A stretch of DNA of 64,000 nucleotides. Source: Paracoccus luteus (GTDB lineage Bacteria; Pseudomonadota; Alphaproteobacteria; Rhodobacterales; Rhodobacteraceae). The notes below the pieces were generated by a model. That model saw nothing but the letters and a program-made list of their open reading frames with translations, made no database searches and was not told the origin of the DNA. Below are positions 43,986-51,389 of this stretch, piece by piece. Both the position numbers and the translations under genes were made by a program. The stretch covers positions 310,001-374,000 of the forward strand of contig NZ_SDEA01000001.1 in NCBI RefSeq assembly GCF_004522155.1. Reading direction: 5' to 3'. The first letter of the stretch is position 1. Every line of letters starts with the position of its first letter.

Positions 43986-45263
43986 ATGTCGGCGGCCACC
44001 GACGCGATCCTTTCGCGGCTGACGACCCTGCACCCCAAGGTCATCGACCTGTCGCTGGACCGCATGATCGCGCTGCTGGCCGATCTGGGCGATCCGCAGC
44101 GCGCCATCCCGCCCGCGATCCACATCGCGGGGACGAACGGCAAGGGGTCCACGCAGGCGATGATCCGCGCGGGGCTGGAATCCGCGGGGCTGCGCGTCCA
44201 TGCCTATACCTCGCCGCATCTGGCGTATTTCAACGAACGCATCCGGCTGGCGGGCGCGCTGATCGGCGATGCGGCGCTGGCCGACACCCTGGCCGAGGTC
44301 GAGGCGGTGAACGCCGGCCGCCCGATCACCTTCTTCGAGGTGACGACGGCAGCGGCGTTCCTGGCGTTTTCGCGCACGCCCGCGGATTTCACGCTGCTCG
44401 AGGTGGGCCTGGGCGGGCGGCTGGACGCGACCAACGTCATCGACCGGCCGCGGCTGTGCGCCATCACGCCGGTCAGCATCGACCACACCCAGTATCTGGG
44501 TGAGACGCTGCCCGAGATCGCGGGCGAAAAGGCGGGCATCCTGAAACGCGGCGTGCCCTGCGTGGTCGCCCGCCAGGACGACGCCGCGCGGGCGGTGATC
44601 GAGGCGCGGGCGGCGCGGCTGGGCTGCGCGCTGTCGGTCGCGGGCCAGCACTGGACCGCCGCGCGCGACGGCGACGCGCTGGTCTTTCAGGACGAACGCG
44701 GGTTGCTGGACCTGCCGCTGCCGGTCCTGCCGGGCCCGCATCAGATCGACAACGCGGGCACCGCCATCGCCTGCCTGCGTGAACTGGGGCTGGGGCAGGA
44801 TCAGGCCGCCGCCGCCGTCACCCGCGCCGACTGGCCCGCGCGGATGCAGCGCCTGACGCACGGCCCGCTTGCGCAGGCGGCGGCCGCGCGGGGCTGCGAA
44901 TTGTGGCTGGACGGCGGCCATAACCCGGCGGGCGGGGCCGCCGTCGCCGCGACGCTGGCCGCGATGCCCCGCCGTCCCACGCATCTGGTCTGCGGGATGC
45001 TGAACACCAAGGACGTCTCGGGCTATATGCGGGCGCTGGCCCCGGTCGCGGCCAGCCTGACCGCCGTCACGATCCCCGGCGAGGCGGCGACCCTGCCGGC
45101 CGCGGCGACGCAGGCCGCGGCCGCCCGGGCGGGCATCCCCGCGGCATCCGCGCCAGACGTGGGCGCGGCCGTCGCCACGCTGTCCGCCGCCCATCCGGGC
45201 GCCCGGCTGCTGGTCTGCGGATCGCTGTATCTAGCCGGGCGGGTGCTGCGCGACAACGGCTGA
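43986..45263 (+). CDS. folC: Folylpolyglutamate synthase / dihydrofolate synthase
   Basis: A 425-residue Mur-ligase-like ATPase adding glutamate to folates. It shows the P-loop IAGTNGKGSTQAM near 45, TSPHLAYFNERI, GLGGRLDATNVI, SIDHTQYLGETL, and LDGGHNPAGG near 315. Co-transcribed with accD. Confidence 0.95.
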   Translation: MSAATDAILSRLTTLHPKVIDLSLDRMIALLADLGDPQRAIPPAIHIAGTNGKGSTQAMIRAGLESAGLRVHAYTSPHLAYFNERIRLAGALIGDAALADTLAEVEAVNAGRPITFFEVTTAAAFLAFSRTPADFTLLEVGLGGRLDATNVIDRPRLCAITPVSIDHTQYLGETLPEIAGEKAGILKRGVPCVVARQDDAARAVIEARAARLGCALSVAGQHWTAARDGDALVFQDERGLLDLPLPVLPGPHQIDNAGTAIACLRELGLGQDQAAAAVTRADWPARMQRLTHGPLAQAAAARGCELWLDGGHNPAGGAAVAATLAAMPRRPTHLVCGMLNTKDVSGYMRALAPVAASLTAVTIPGEAATLPAAATQAAAARAGIPAASAPDVGAAVATLSAAHPGARLLVCGSLYLAGRVLRDNG

Positions 45264-45346
45264 ACCCCGCCGCACGGATGCGCCGGCGCTGGCGCAGGGC
45301 GGGCATGGCGCGGTAACTGTCTGGAAAGCCCGCGGGATCGTGAATC

Positions 45347-46378
45347 ATGGTCAAGACCTCTGCCCATTTCGAGACGCTGTTCACGGCCATCGACCAGGGC
45401 TATTGCCTGTGCGAGATCATCCGCGACGCCGACGGCAGGGCGGTCGATTACCGTTTTCTCGACACCAATCCGCAGTTCGACACGATGACCGGACTGGCAT
45501 CGGCCGTCGGGCGCACCGCGCGCGAACTGGTCCCCGATCTCGAGGAGGAGTGGTTCCAGACCTATGGCGCGGTCGCCGCCGGCACGCCCGCCCGTTTCCA
45601 AAGCCATTCGGCGCCGATGGGCCGCTGGTTCGACGTCTTTGCGACCCCGGTCGCCCCTCAGGGGCATTTCGCGCTGGTCTTCCGCGACATCACCGCCCAG
45701 CGGCGCGCCGAGGCCGAACGCGCCGAGGCCACCGCCCGCGCCGAGCGCCTGCTGGTCGAGGTGAACCACCGCGTCATGAACACGCTGGCGATGATCGGGT
45801 CCATCGTGCGGATGGAGGCGCAGCTGCTGGACCCCGATGACCCCGGCAGCGCCCCCATCGCGCGCCTGCAGAACCGGTTGCAGGCGGTTTCGACGCTGTA
45901 TCGCGCGCTCAGCAACACCGCGGCGGTCGAGATGGTCGAGGCCGCGCCCTATCTGTCGCAGGTGGTCAACGCCGTCGCCGGGTCGATCGGCCAGCCCGGC
46001 CAGGTCGAGATCGACTGCCAGGTCGCCCCGCTGACGCTGCCGACGGCGCAGGCGGCGCCGCTGGGCCTGCTGGTCAACGAACTGATGACAAATGCGATGA
46101 AATACGCCTTTCCCGACGCTCGCCCCGGCCGGCTGACGGTGGCGCTGGATCGCGGCGCGGACAACCGGCTGCGCCTGACCGTCGCCGATGACGGCGTCGG
46201 CGTCGAGGCGGCGGCCGCCGGGCCGGGCGATGCCCGCCCGCGCGGCGTCGGCAGCCTGCTGGTCGCGGCGTTTGCCGAACAGCTGGGCGGGCAGTTGCAC
46301 CGCGACAGCGGTCCCGCCGGCACCACGGTCATCGTGACCTGGCCTGATACCGGGAGCGGGCCGGGGCAGGGCGCTTAA
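45347..46378 (+). CDS. Soluble PAS histidine kinase (HisKA_2/HWE-like)
   Basis: A 343-residue cytosolic kinase without membrane segments. PAS domain at about 8-125 (FETLFTAIDQGYCLCEII, VFATPVAPQGHFALVFRDIT split), H-box EVNHRVMNTLAMIGSIVRM near 138, N-box LLVNELMTNAMKYAFP near 240 and ATP lid ADDGVGV. Such kinases often regulate through PhyR-like or single-domain response regulators; none is adjacent. The PAS ligand is unknown. Confidence 0.9.
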   Translation: MVKTSAHFETLFTAIDQGYCLCEIIRDADGRAVDYRFLDTNPQFDTMTGLASAVGRTARELVPDLEEEWFQTYGAVAAGTPARFQSHSAPMGRWFDVFATPVAPQGHFALVFRDITAQRRAEAERAEATARAERLLVEVNHRVMNTLAMIGSIVRMEAQLLDPDDPGSAPIARLQNRLQAVSTLYRALSNTAAVEMVEAAPYLSQVVNAVAGSIGQPGQVEIDCQVAPLTLPTAQAAPLGLLVNELMTNAMKYAFPDARPGRLTVALDRGADNRLRLTVADDGVGVEAAAAGPGDARPRGVGSLLVAAFAEQLGGQLHRDSGPAGTTVIVTWPDTGSGPGQGA

Positions 46379-46385
46379 TTCCGCG

Positions 46386-46414
46386 TTAACTATCTGAAAA
46401 CAAGATACAATCTT
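46386..46414 (+). promoter_or_regulatory. AT-rich promoter-like region with small palindrome before the Hint gene
   Basis: In a GC-rich setting the stretch 46378-46435 is AT-rich. TACAAT (46406-46411) could be a -10 box, but no good -35 lies at the right distance. AAGAT-ACA-ATCTT (46402-46414) is a perfect short palindrome overlapping it and could be an operator. Confidence 0.3.
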
Positions 46415-46507
46415 AGCGGTCATATGGATTTGTGACTGCCGGGGTGCGATCGATCGTGCCAGTCCGAGGCGGCGTGGTGCCGCCAGCGGCGCTGCGAAAG
46501 CGATCGA

Positions 46508-47416
46508 ATGAAGTCGATTACCGCCGAACTTTACATGACCCGCGTGGTGAACGGGATCGTCCAGTGCGACTCGGTCGCCACGACCATCTCGGTCAAGGAT
46601 CTGAACGGCGACGGGCTGATCTCGCCCTTGGACTGGACCGTCGCCACCCGTGACATGCCGTGGCACAACGGCGGGTCCGCGCAGGCGCTGTGGCAGGGCG
46701 TCAAGCTGGGGAACTTCAGCTCCGGCGTCCTGTATTCCCGCACCCGCTATCAGGCCGGCGACGACGCCCGCCCCGCGCTGGGGGCGTTGCGGCATCTTTT
46801 CAGGCCGGTCGATCCCGACGCGCTGGCGATCTGCTTTGCGGCCGGCACGCTGATCGCGACGCCGGGCGGCCCGCGGCCGGTGGAAACCATCCGCGCGGGC
46901 GACCTGGTGCTGACCGTGGACGACGGCGCGCAGCCGGTGCTGTGGGCCGGGCAGCGCCATCTGGACGCCGATGCGCTGGACCGCGCCCCGAACCTGCGGC
47001 CGGTCCGCATTGCGGCGGGCGCGCTGGGGGCTGGCCTGCCGCGCCGCGACCTGACCGTCTCGCCCCAGCACCGCATCCTGATGCGCGGGGTCGCGGGGGA
47101 CGAGGGGCGCGGCGTCCTGGCCGCCGCCCGGCACCTTGCTGAGGCCGCCATGCCGGGCATCGACGTGCTGACGGACGCGCGCGCCGTCACCTATTGCCAT
47201 CTGGCGCTGGCCGGTCACGCCATCCTGCTGGCCGAGGGGGTGGCGGCGGAATCGCTGTTCACCGGGCCGCAGGCGCTGCGCGCCCTGTCGCAGCCGCAGC
47301 GGGACGAACTGACGGCGGTGTTCCCGTCGCTGGCGCGGGGCGAAAACCCGATGTCCCCGGCGCGGCCTTTCGCCCGTCGCAAGGATGTGCTGCGCGCAAT
47401 CCGCGTCCCGGCGTGA
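46508..47416 (+). CDS. Hint-domain protein with an EF-hand-like loop
   Basis: A 302-residue protein. The N-terminal 110 residues include DLNGDGLISPLDW, an EF-hand/dockerin-like calcium loop. The Hint_2-type domain follows: CFAAGTLIATPGGPRPVETI with the first-Cys position near 117, LTVSPQHRILMRG near 182, then CHLALAGHAILLAEGVAAES. Hint domains derive from intein/hedgehog autoproteases; in Rhodobacteraceae they often end secreted calcium-binding proteins. Here no signal peptide or RTX repeats are present. Whether it self-cleaves is unknown. Confidence 0.82.
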   Translation: MKSITAELYMTRVVNGIVQCDSVATTISVKDLNGDGLISPLDWTVATRDMPWHNGGSAQALWQGVKLGNFSSGVLYSRTRYQAGDDARPALGALRHLFRPVDPDALAICFAAGTLIATPGGPRPVETIRAGDLVLTVDDGAQPVLWAGQRHLDADALDRAPNLRPVRIAAGALGAGLPRRDLTVSPQHRILMRGVAGDEGRGVLAAARHLAEAAMPGIDVLTDARAVTYCHLALAGHAILLAEGVAAESLFTGPQALRALSQPQRDELTAVFPSLARGENPMSPARPFARRKDVLRAIRVPA

Positions 47417-47421
47417 CCCGG

Positions 47422-48549
47422 TCAGCGGCCCCAGTCCGCCCCGCGCATCTCGCGCAGGCGGCTGGCGGTGCGCTCGAACTCGAAGCTGCCCTCGCCCTCG
47501 ATATACAGCCGCTCCGGTTCGTCCGCGGCCGAGGCGATCAGCCGGACCCGCGCCTCGTAGAGCGTGTCGATCAGGGTGACAAAGCGCTTGGCGGCGTCAT
47601 AGTTCTGCGACCCCAGCCGCGGGATGCCGTCCAGCATCAGCACGTCGACCGCCTGCGCCAGCGCCAGGAAATCGCCCGGTCCCAGTGGCTTGCCGCACAG
47701 ATCCCAGAACCCGGCGCGGGCCACGCGGTCGCATCCGGCGGGCAGTTCGACGATCCTGCCCTTGACCTCGATGCGCAGCGGTTCGGGATCGGGGCACTCG
47801 GTCAACTCTGCCCACAGCGCGTCGATGCTGGCGCGGGCGATGGTGTCGGCGGGCACGAACCAGACCTGCCCGCCCGCCAGCCGGTCCTGCCGGTGGTCGA
47901 TGGGGCTGTCCAGCCGGACCACGTCCATGCGTTCGCGGATCAGCGCGATGAAGGGCAGGAACAGCTGCCGGTTCAGCCCGTGCTTGTAGAGGTCTTCGGG
48001 CACCCGGTTCGAGGTGGTGACGACCGTCACGCCCTTGTCGAACAGGATCTGGAACAGCCGCCCCACGATCATGGCGTCGGCGATGTCGGTGATCTGCATC
48101 TCGTCAAAGCAGAACAGCCGGGTGCTGGCGGCGATCGCCTCGGCCACCGGGCGGACGGCGTCGGGCGCGCCCGACTGGCGGGCGGCGGTCAGTCCGGCCT
48201 GCACCTCTTGCATGAAGCCGTGGAAATGCACCCGGCGTTTCGCGGCGGTGGGCGCGGCCTCGGTGACCAGGTCCATCAGCATGGACTTGCCCCGGCCGAC
48301 CCCGCCCCAAAGGTAAAGGCCCCGCGGTCCCGGGGCTGCGGTCGCGGCCGCGCCGCCGCCCAGCATCCGGCCCAGCCAGCCCGCGCGCGCGGCCGCGGGG
48401 GGCGGCGCGTCGGACAGGCCCGCGACCAGCCCGTCCAGCGCGGGCAGGATCGCCCGCTGCGCCGGATCGGCGACCAGCCGCCCCGCGGTCACGCGCGCCT
48501 CGTAGAGCGCGGTGACGGGACCGGGGTTTGCGGTGGAAGGGCTGTCCAT
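47422..48549 (-). CDS. zapE: Cell division protein ZapE (AFG1-like ATPase)
   Basis: A 375-residue AAA-like ATPase. P-loop GGVGRGKSMLMD near 90, VHFHGFMQEV, Walker B LFCFDEMQITDIADA near 150 and TSNRVPEDLYKHGLNR are diagnostic. ZapE acts at the Z ring under stress; mitochondrial AFG1 aids proteostasis. ATG 48549 (MDSPSTANPG) is used rather than one 12 codons earlier. It follows meaB on the same strand by 60 bases. Confidence 0.93.
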   Translation of the reverse strand: MDSPSTANPGPVTALYEARVTAGRLVADPAQRAILPALDGLVAGLSDAPPPAAARAGWLGRMLGGGAAATAAPGPRGLYLWGGVGRGKSMLMDLVTEAAPTAAKRRVHFHGFMQEVQAGLTAARQSGAPDAVRPVAEAIAASTRLFCFDEMQITDIADAMIVGRLFQILFDKGVTVVTTSNRVPEDLYKHGLNRQLFLPFIALIRERMDVVRLDSPIDHRQDRLAGGQVWFVPADTIARASIDALWAELTECPDPEPLRIEVKGRIVELPAGCDRVARAGFWDLCGKPLGPGDFLALAQAVDVLMLDGIPRLGSQNYDAAKRFVTLIDTLYEARVRLIASAADEPERLYIEGEGSFEFERTASRLREMRGADWGR

Positions 48550-48609
48550 GCCGCGACGGGTGCCAAAGAACCCGGCCTGCCGCAAGCCGATTTGCGCCGC
48601 CGCGCGCCC

Positions 48610-49611
48610 CTAGTCCAGCGAGGCGAGCATCGTTGCCGCCGCCGCCACCGGGTCGGCGTGGCCGGCCGCGACCTGCGCGCCCAGATCGGCCAGCCGCGCG
48701 GCGGTCCGGGGGTGGGACAGGCGCGCCAGCAGCCCGGCGCGCACCTCGGACAGGAACCAGCGTTCGGCCTGATCGGCGCGGCGGCGGTCGAAATGGCCGT
48801 GGGCGCGGCGCCAGTCGGCCAGGGCGCGCATCTCGTCCCACGCCTGCGCCAACCCGACGCCGTCCAGGGCGGACACCGGCATCGCCTTGGGGAAACCCGG
48901 CGGGTCTTGCGGCCGCCGCCGCAGCAGCCGCAGGGCCCCCGCGTAATCGGCGACAGTCCGCAAGGCCGCGGCGCGCAGATCGCCATCGGCCTTGTTGACC
49001 AGGATCAGGTCGGCCATTTCCATGATGCCGCGCTTGACCCCTTGCAGTTCGTCCCCCCCGGCCGGGGCCAGCAGCAGGATGAACAGGTCGGTCATGTCGG
49101 CGACCAGCGTTTCGGACTGGCCGACGCCCACCGTCTCGACCAGCACCACGTCGAACCCCGCCGCCTCGGCCAGGCGGATCGTCTCGCGCGTGCGGCGCGC
49201 GACGCCGCCCAGTTCCGCCCGCGAGGGCGAGGGGCGGATGAAGGCGTTCGGATCGCGGCTCAACCGCTCCATCCGGGTCTTGTCGCCCAGGATCGACCCG
49301 CCCGACCGCGCCGACGACGGATCGACCGCCAGCACCGCGACCCGCAGGCAGGTGCCGGTCAGCATCAGGCCGAACGCCTCGATCAGGGTGGACTTGCCCA
49401 CGCCCGGCGTGCCCGACATCCCGATCCGCAGCGCCTGGCGCGGCGGCAGCGCCGCCAGCAGCGCCACCGACTGGTCGCGGTGGTCGGCGCGGGTGCTTTC
49501 GATCAGCGTGATCGCGCGGGCCAGCGCGCGACGGTCGCCTGCGGCCAGCCGGCTGGCCAGTGTCTGGGTCTGGTCGTCCACGGCGCCCGTCCTGTCGGTT
49601 GCTGCGGCCAT
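48610..49611 (-). CDS. meaB: MeaB/ArgK-type G3E GTPase, methylmalonyl-CoA mutase chaperone
   Basis: A 333-residue GTPase guarding cobalamin loading of acyl-CoA mutases. Motifs GTPGVGKSTLIEAF near 64, AVDPSSARSGGSILGDKTRM near 95, ETVGVGQSE and VNKADGD. Longer upstream frame is rejected because ATG 49611 aligns with the usual N-terminal helix and the region beyond holds the rpmB promoter. Mutase genes themselves are not in the window. Confidence 0.9.
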   Translation of the reverse strand: MAAATDRTGAVDDQTQTLASRLAAGDRRALARAITLIESTRADHRDQSVALLAALPPRQALRIGMSGTPGVGKSTLIEAFGLMLTGTCLRVAVLAVDPSSARSGGSILGDKTRMERLSRDPNAFIRPSPSRAELGGVARRTRETIRLAEAAGFDVVLVETVGVGQSETLVADMTDLFILLLAPAGGDELQGVKRGIMEMADLILVNKADGDLRAAALRTVADYAGALRLLRRRPQDPPGFPKAMPVSALDGVGLAQAWDEMRALADWRRAHGHFDRRRADQAERWFLSEVRAGLLARLSHPRTAARLADLGAQVAAGHADPVAAAATMLASLD

Positions 49612-49686
49612 GTCGTAGGACGTGGGCAGGCGCTTGCCAAGCGGCGCCGCACAGCCCCCCGCGGGGGCCGGTGCCGCGATTCGGGC

Positions 49687-49715
49687 TTGACGCGCGGGCG
49701 TCCGGCCCCTAATCA
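49687..49715 (+). promoter_or_regulatory. Promoter of rpmB
   Basis: TTGACG (49687-49692), 17-base spacer, TAATCA (49710-49715), about 100 bases before the rpmB ATG. Strong sigma-70 match in the divergent gap with meaB. Confidence 0.7.
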
Positions 49716-49817
49716 CGCGCAACGGATTTCCGGGCGCTGCCTTGGCAGGCGCCCTTTCATTTTCCGGCCCCGGACCCGCCCGGGTGACCGGACGCTGCAA
49801 ACGAAGGAAGCAAGATC

Positions 49818-50093
49818 ATGTCGCGCGTCTGCGAACTGACCGGCAAGGGGCCGATGACCGGCAACAACGTCTCTCATGCCAACAACAAGACCCGCCGGCG
49901 TTTCCTGCCGAACCTGAACGATGTCACGCTGATGTCGGACAAGCTGGGCCAGTCCTATTCGCTGCGCATCTCGGCCGCGGCGCTGCGGTCGGTGGACCAT
50001 CGCGGCGGTCTGGACGCGTTCCTGGGCAAGGCCAAGGACGACGAGCTGTCCGCCCGCGCGCTGAAGATCAAGCGCGAGCTGGCCAAGGCCTGA
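49818..50093 (+). CDS. rpmB: 50S ribosomal protein L28
   Basis: A 91-residue ribosomal protein: [53 protein letters not shown]. Alphaproteobacterial L28 is longer than the enteric form, as here. GAAGGAAGC lies upstream. It is monocistronic with its own promoter and terminator. Confidence 0.97.
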   Translation: MSRVCELTGKGPMTGNNVSHANNKTRRRFLPNLNDVTLMSDKLGQSYSLRISAAALRSVDHRGGLDAFLGKAKDDELSARALKIKRELAKA

Positions 50094-50112
50094 TCCGCAT
50101 TTCAGTCTTGTC

Positions 50113-50140
50113 AACGGCCCCGCCGACCGGCGGGGCCGTT
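50113..50140 (+). terminator. Factor-independent terminator of rpmB
   Basis: AACGGCCCCGCC (50113-50124), loop GACC, GGCGGGGCCGTT (50129-50140): twelve perfect pairs, then GGCGTTTGCC. Begins 20 bases after the stop. Confidence 0.8.
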
Positions 50141-50174
50141 GGCGTTTGCCGCCTGCGGTCCGCCGCGCGGCGGT

Positions 50175-50203
50175 TTGCGCGCGCCCCACGCCCGCGCTAA
50201 TCC
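50175..50203 (+). promoter_or_regulatory. Putative promoter of the copper gene pair
   Basis: TTGCGC (50175-50180), 17-base spacer, TAATCC (50198-50203). The ATG at 50212 is only 9 bases beyond the -10 box, so the transcript would be leaderless or nearly so. Confidence 0.5.
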
Positions 50204-50211
50204 TGTGCGGG

Positions 50212-50550
50212 ATGAAACGCGCGCTGCATCTTTCGCTGATTCTGCTGCTGGTCGTCACCGGCCTGTCGCTGGGCGCGGCCCGCGGGCAGGCGCGCGTGGC
50301 CGGGCAGATCGTGCTGTGCGCGGGCGGCGCGGCGGTCGTGCAATCGGTCGATTCCGATGGGCAGCCGGTCGGACGGACGATGGTCTGCCCCGACATGGCG
50401 CTGTCGCTGCTGGAAGCGGTGGCAAGCCCCGCCGCGCAGCCGGTCCCGCCGCAGGGCGGGCACCGGGTCGGGGCGTTGGCGCCGCGCGTGGCGCTGGATG
50501 GGCGGGGGCCGCGGCCCCGGCAGGGGCGGGGGCCGCCCGCGCAGGTCTGA
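50212..50550 (+). CDS. Small exported protein preceding a copper chaperone (DUF2946-like)
   Basis: A 112-residue protein with a signal peptide (MKRALHLSLILLLVVTGLSL), then a short domain with two Cys (IVLCAGGAAVVQSVDSDG, TMVCPDMALSLL) and a Pro/Arg-rich C-terminus (GPRPRQGRGPPAQV). Similar proteins precede PCu(A)C or copper-oxidase genes in Rhodobacteraceae. In Rhodobacter capsulatus the small exported DUF2946 protein CutF acts as a copper-responsive leader through Cys residues and a Pro-rich end; a like role is possible but unproven. No ribosome site is seen, consistent with a leaderless start. Confidence 0.72.
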   Translation: MKRALHLSLILLLVVTGLSLGAARGQARVAGQIVLCAGGAAVVQSVDSDGQPVGRTMVCPDMALSLLEAVASPAAQPVPPQGGHRVGALAPRVALDGRGPRPRQGRGPPAQV

Positions 50551-50559
50551 GTGACCTGC
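50541..50559 (+). promoter_or_regulatory. Hairpin across the stop codon before the copper chaperone gene
   Basis: GCAGGTC (50541-50547), loop TGAGT, GACCTGC (50553-50559). The loop holds the stop codon TGA of the upstream small gene, 31 bases before the next ATG. It would melt when ribosomes reach the end of the upstream gene, so it could couple the two. Confidence 0.4.
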
Positions 50560-50590
50560 CGAACCCCACCCTTTAGCGAAAGCGACCGAG

Positions 50591-51211
50591 ATGAAAACCA
50601 AGCTGACCCTTGCCGCGCTTGCGGCCCTGCTGCCCCTGTCCGCCCTTGCCTGCGCGGCCCACGATCCGGCGAAATCCGCCAGCGGCCCGGAAACGCTGAC
50701 CCTTGCCGCGATGACCACCCCGGCCGAGGCCGCGCCGGCGCCCGCCGGGCCGATCACCGTGACGGACGCCTATGCGCGTTCGGCCAATCAGCAGACCGGG
50801 GCGGCCTTCATGACGCTGACCAACGCCGGGACCAGCGCCTGCACCCTGCGCGGCGTGACGTCGGACGTGGCCCAGCGGGTCGAACTGCACACCCACAAGG
50901 ACGAGGGCGGGGTGATGAAGATGGTCCCGCTGGACGGCGCGACCGTCCCGGCGGGCGGCAGCCACGCGCTGGCCCGCGGCGGCGACCATGTCATGTTCAT
51001 GGGGCTGAACCGGCCCTTGGCCGATGGCGACAGCGTGGCGCTGACGCTGGATCTGGGGGATTGCGGGCAGGTTCCGGTGACGGTGCCGGTGGACAACGCC
51101 GCGGGCATGGCGACCCAGGCCGGGGGGGGGCAGGCCGGGGCGGCGAAGGCGGGGGCGGCCGGGCACGCGGGCATGGACCACGGCCAGGCGCACGGCCAGC
51201 CGTCGAACTGA
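50591..51211 (+). CDS. Periplasmic PCu(A)C copper chaperone
   Basis: A 206-residue exported protein (signal MKTKLTLAALAALLPLSALA then CA, possibly a lipoprotein). The domain has AYARSANQQTGAAFMTL, then the copper ligands in ELHTHKDEGGVMKM and HVMFMGLN, fitting the H-x(n)-M...H-x-M pattern. A second, unstructured His/Met-rich tail (HAGMDHGQAHGQ) could bind more copper. PCu(A)C delivers Cu(I) to cytochrome oxidase CuA or CuB. A nine-G run (51122-51130) lies in the codons before the tail. Confidence 0.9.
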   Translation: MKTKLTLAALAALLPLSALACAAHDPAKSASGPETLTLAAMTTPAEAAPAPAGPITVTDAYARSANQQTGAAFMTLTNAGTSACTLRGVTSDVAQRVELHTHKDEGGVMKMVPLDGATVPAGGSHALARGGDHVMFMGLNRPLADGDSVALTLDLGDCGQVPVTVPVDNAAGMATQAGGGQAGAAKAGAAGHAGMDHGQAHGQPSN

Positions 51212-51228
51212 TCGCCGGAAAGCGCGGG

Positions 51229-51256
51229 CAAGGGCCGGGGGATCTCCCGGCCCTTG
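51229..51256 (+). terminator. Terminator after the copper chaperone gene
   Basis: CAAGGGCCGGG (51229-51239), loop GGATCT, CCCGGCCCTTG (51246-51256): eleven perfect pairs, followed by TTGCGT. Confidence 0.72.
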
Positions 51257-51389
51257 TTGCGTCTGGGCATGCGCCCGCCCTTGTCATGGCCGGCGGGCAA
51301 TCGTTCATCCCCGCGCGCGGCTCAGGCGCGGGCGTTTCCCGGCCGCGGTGAATCGCGCGGGACGGGCGCAACCGCGCGCATCCGCACCC

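Noticed and set aside
47194..49839. 881-codon open frame on the plus strand
   Set aside because: Antisense to zapE and meaB, both of which have clear P-loops and full-length families.
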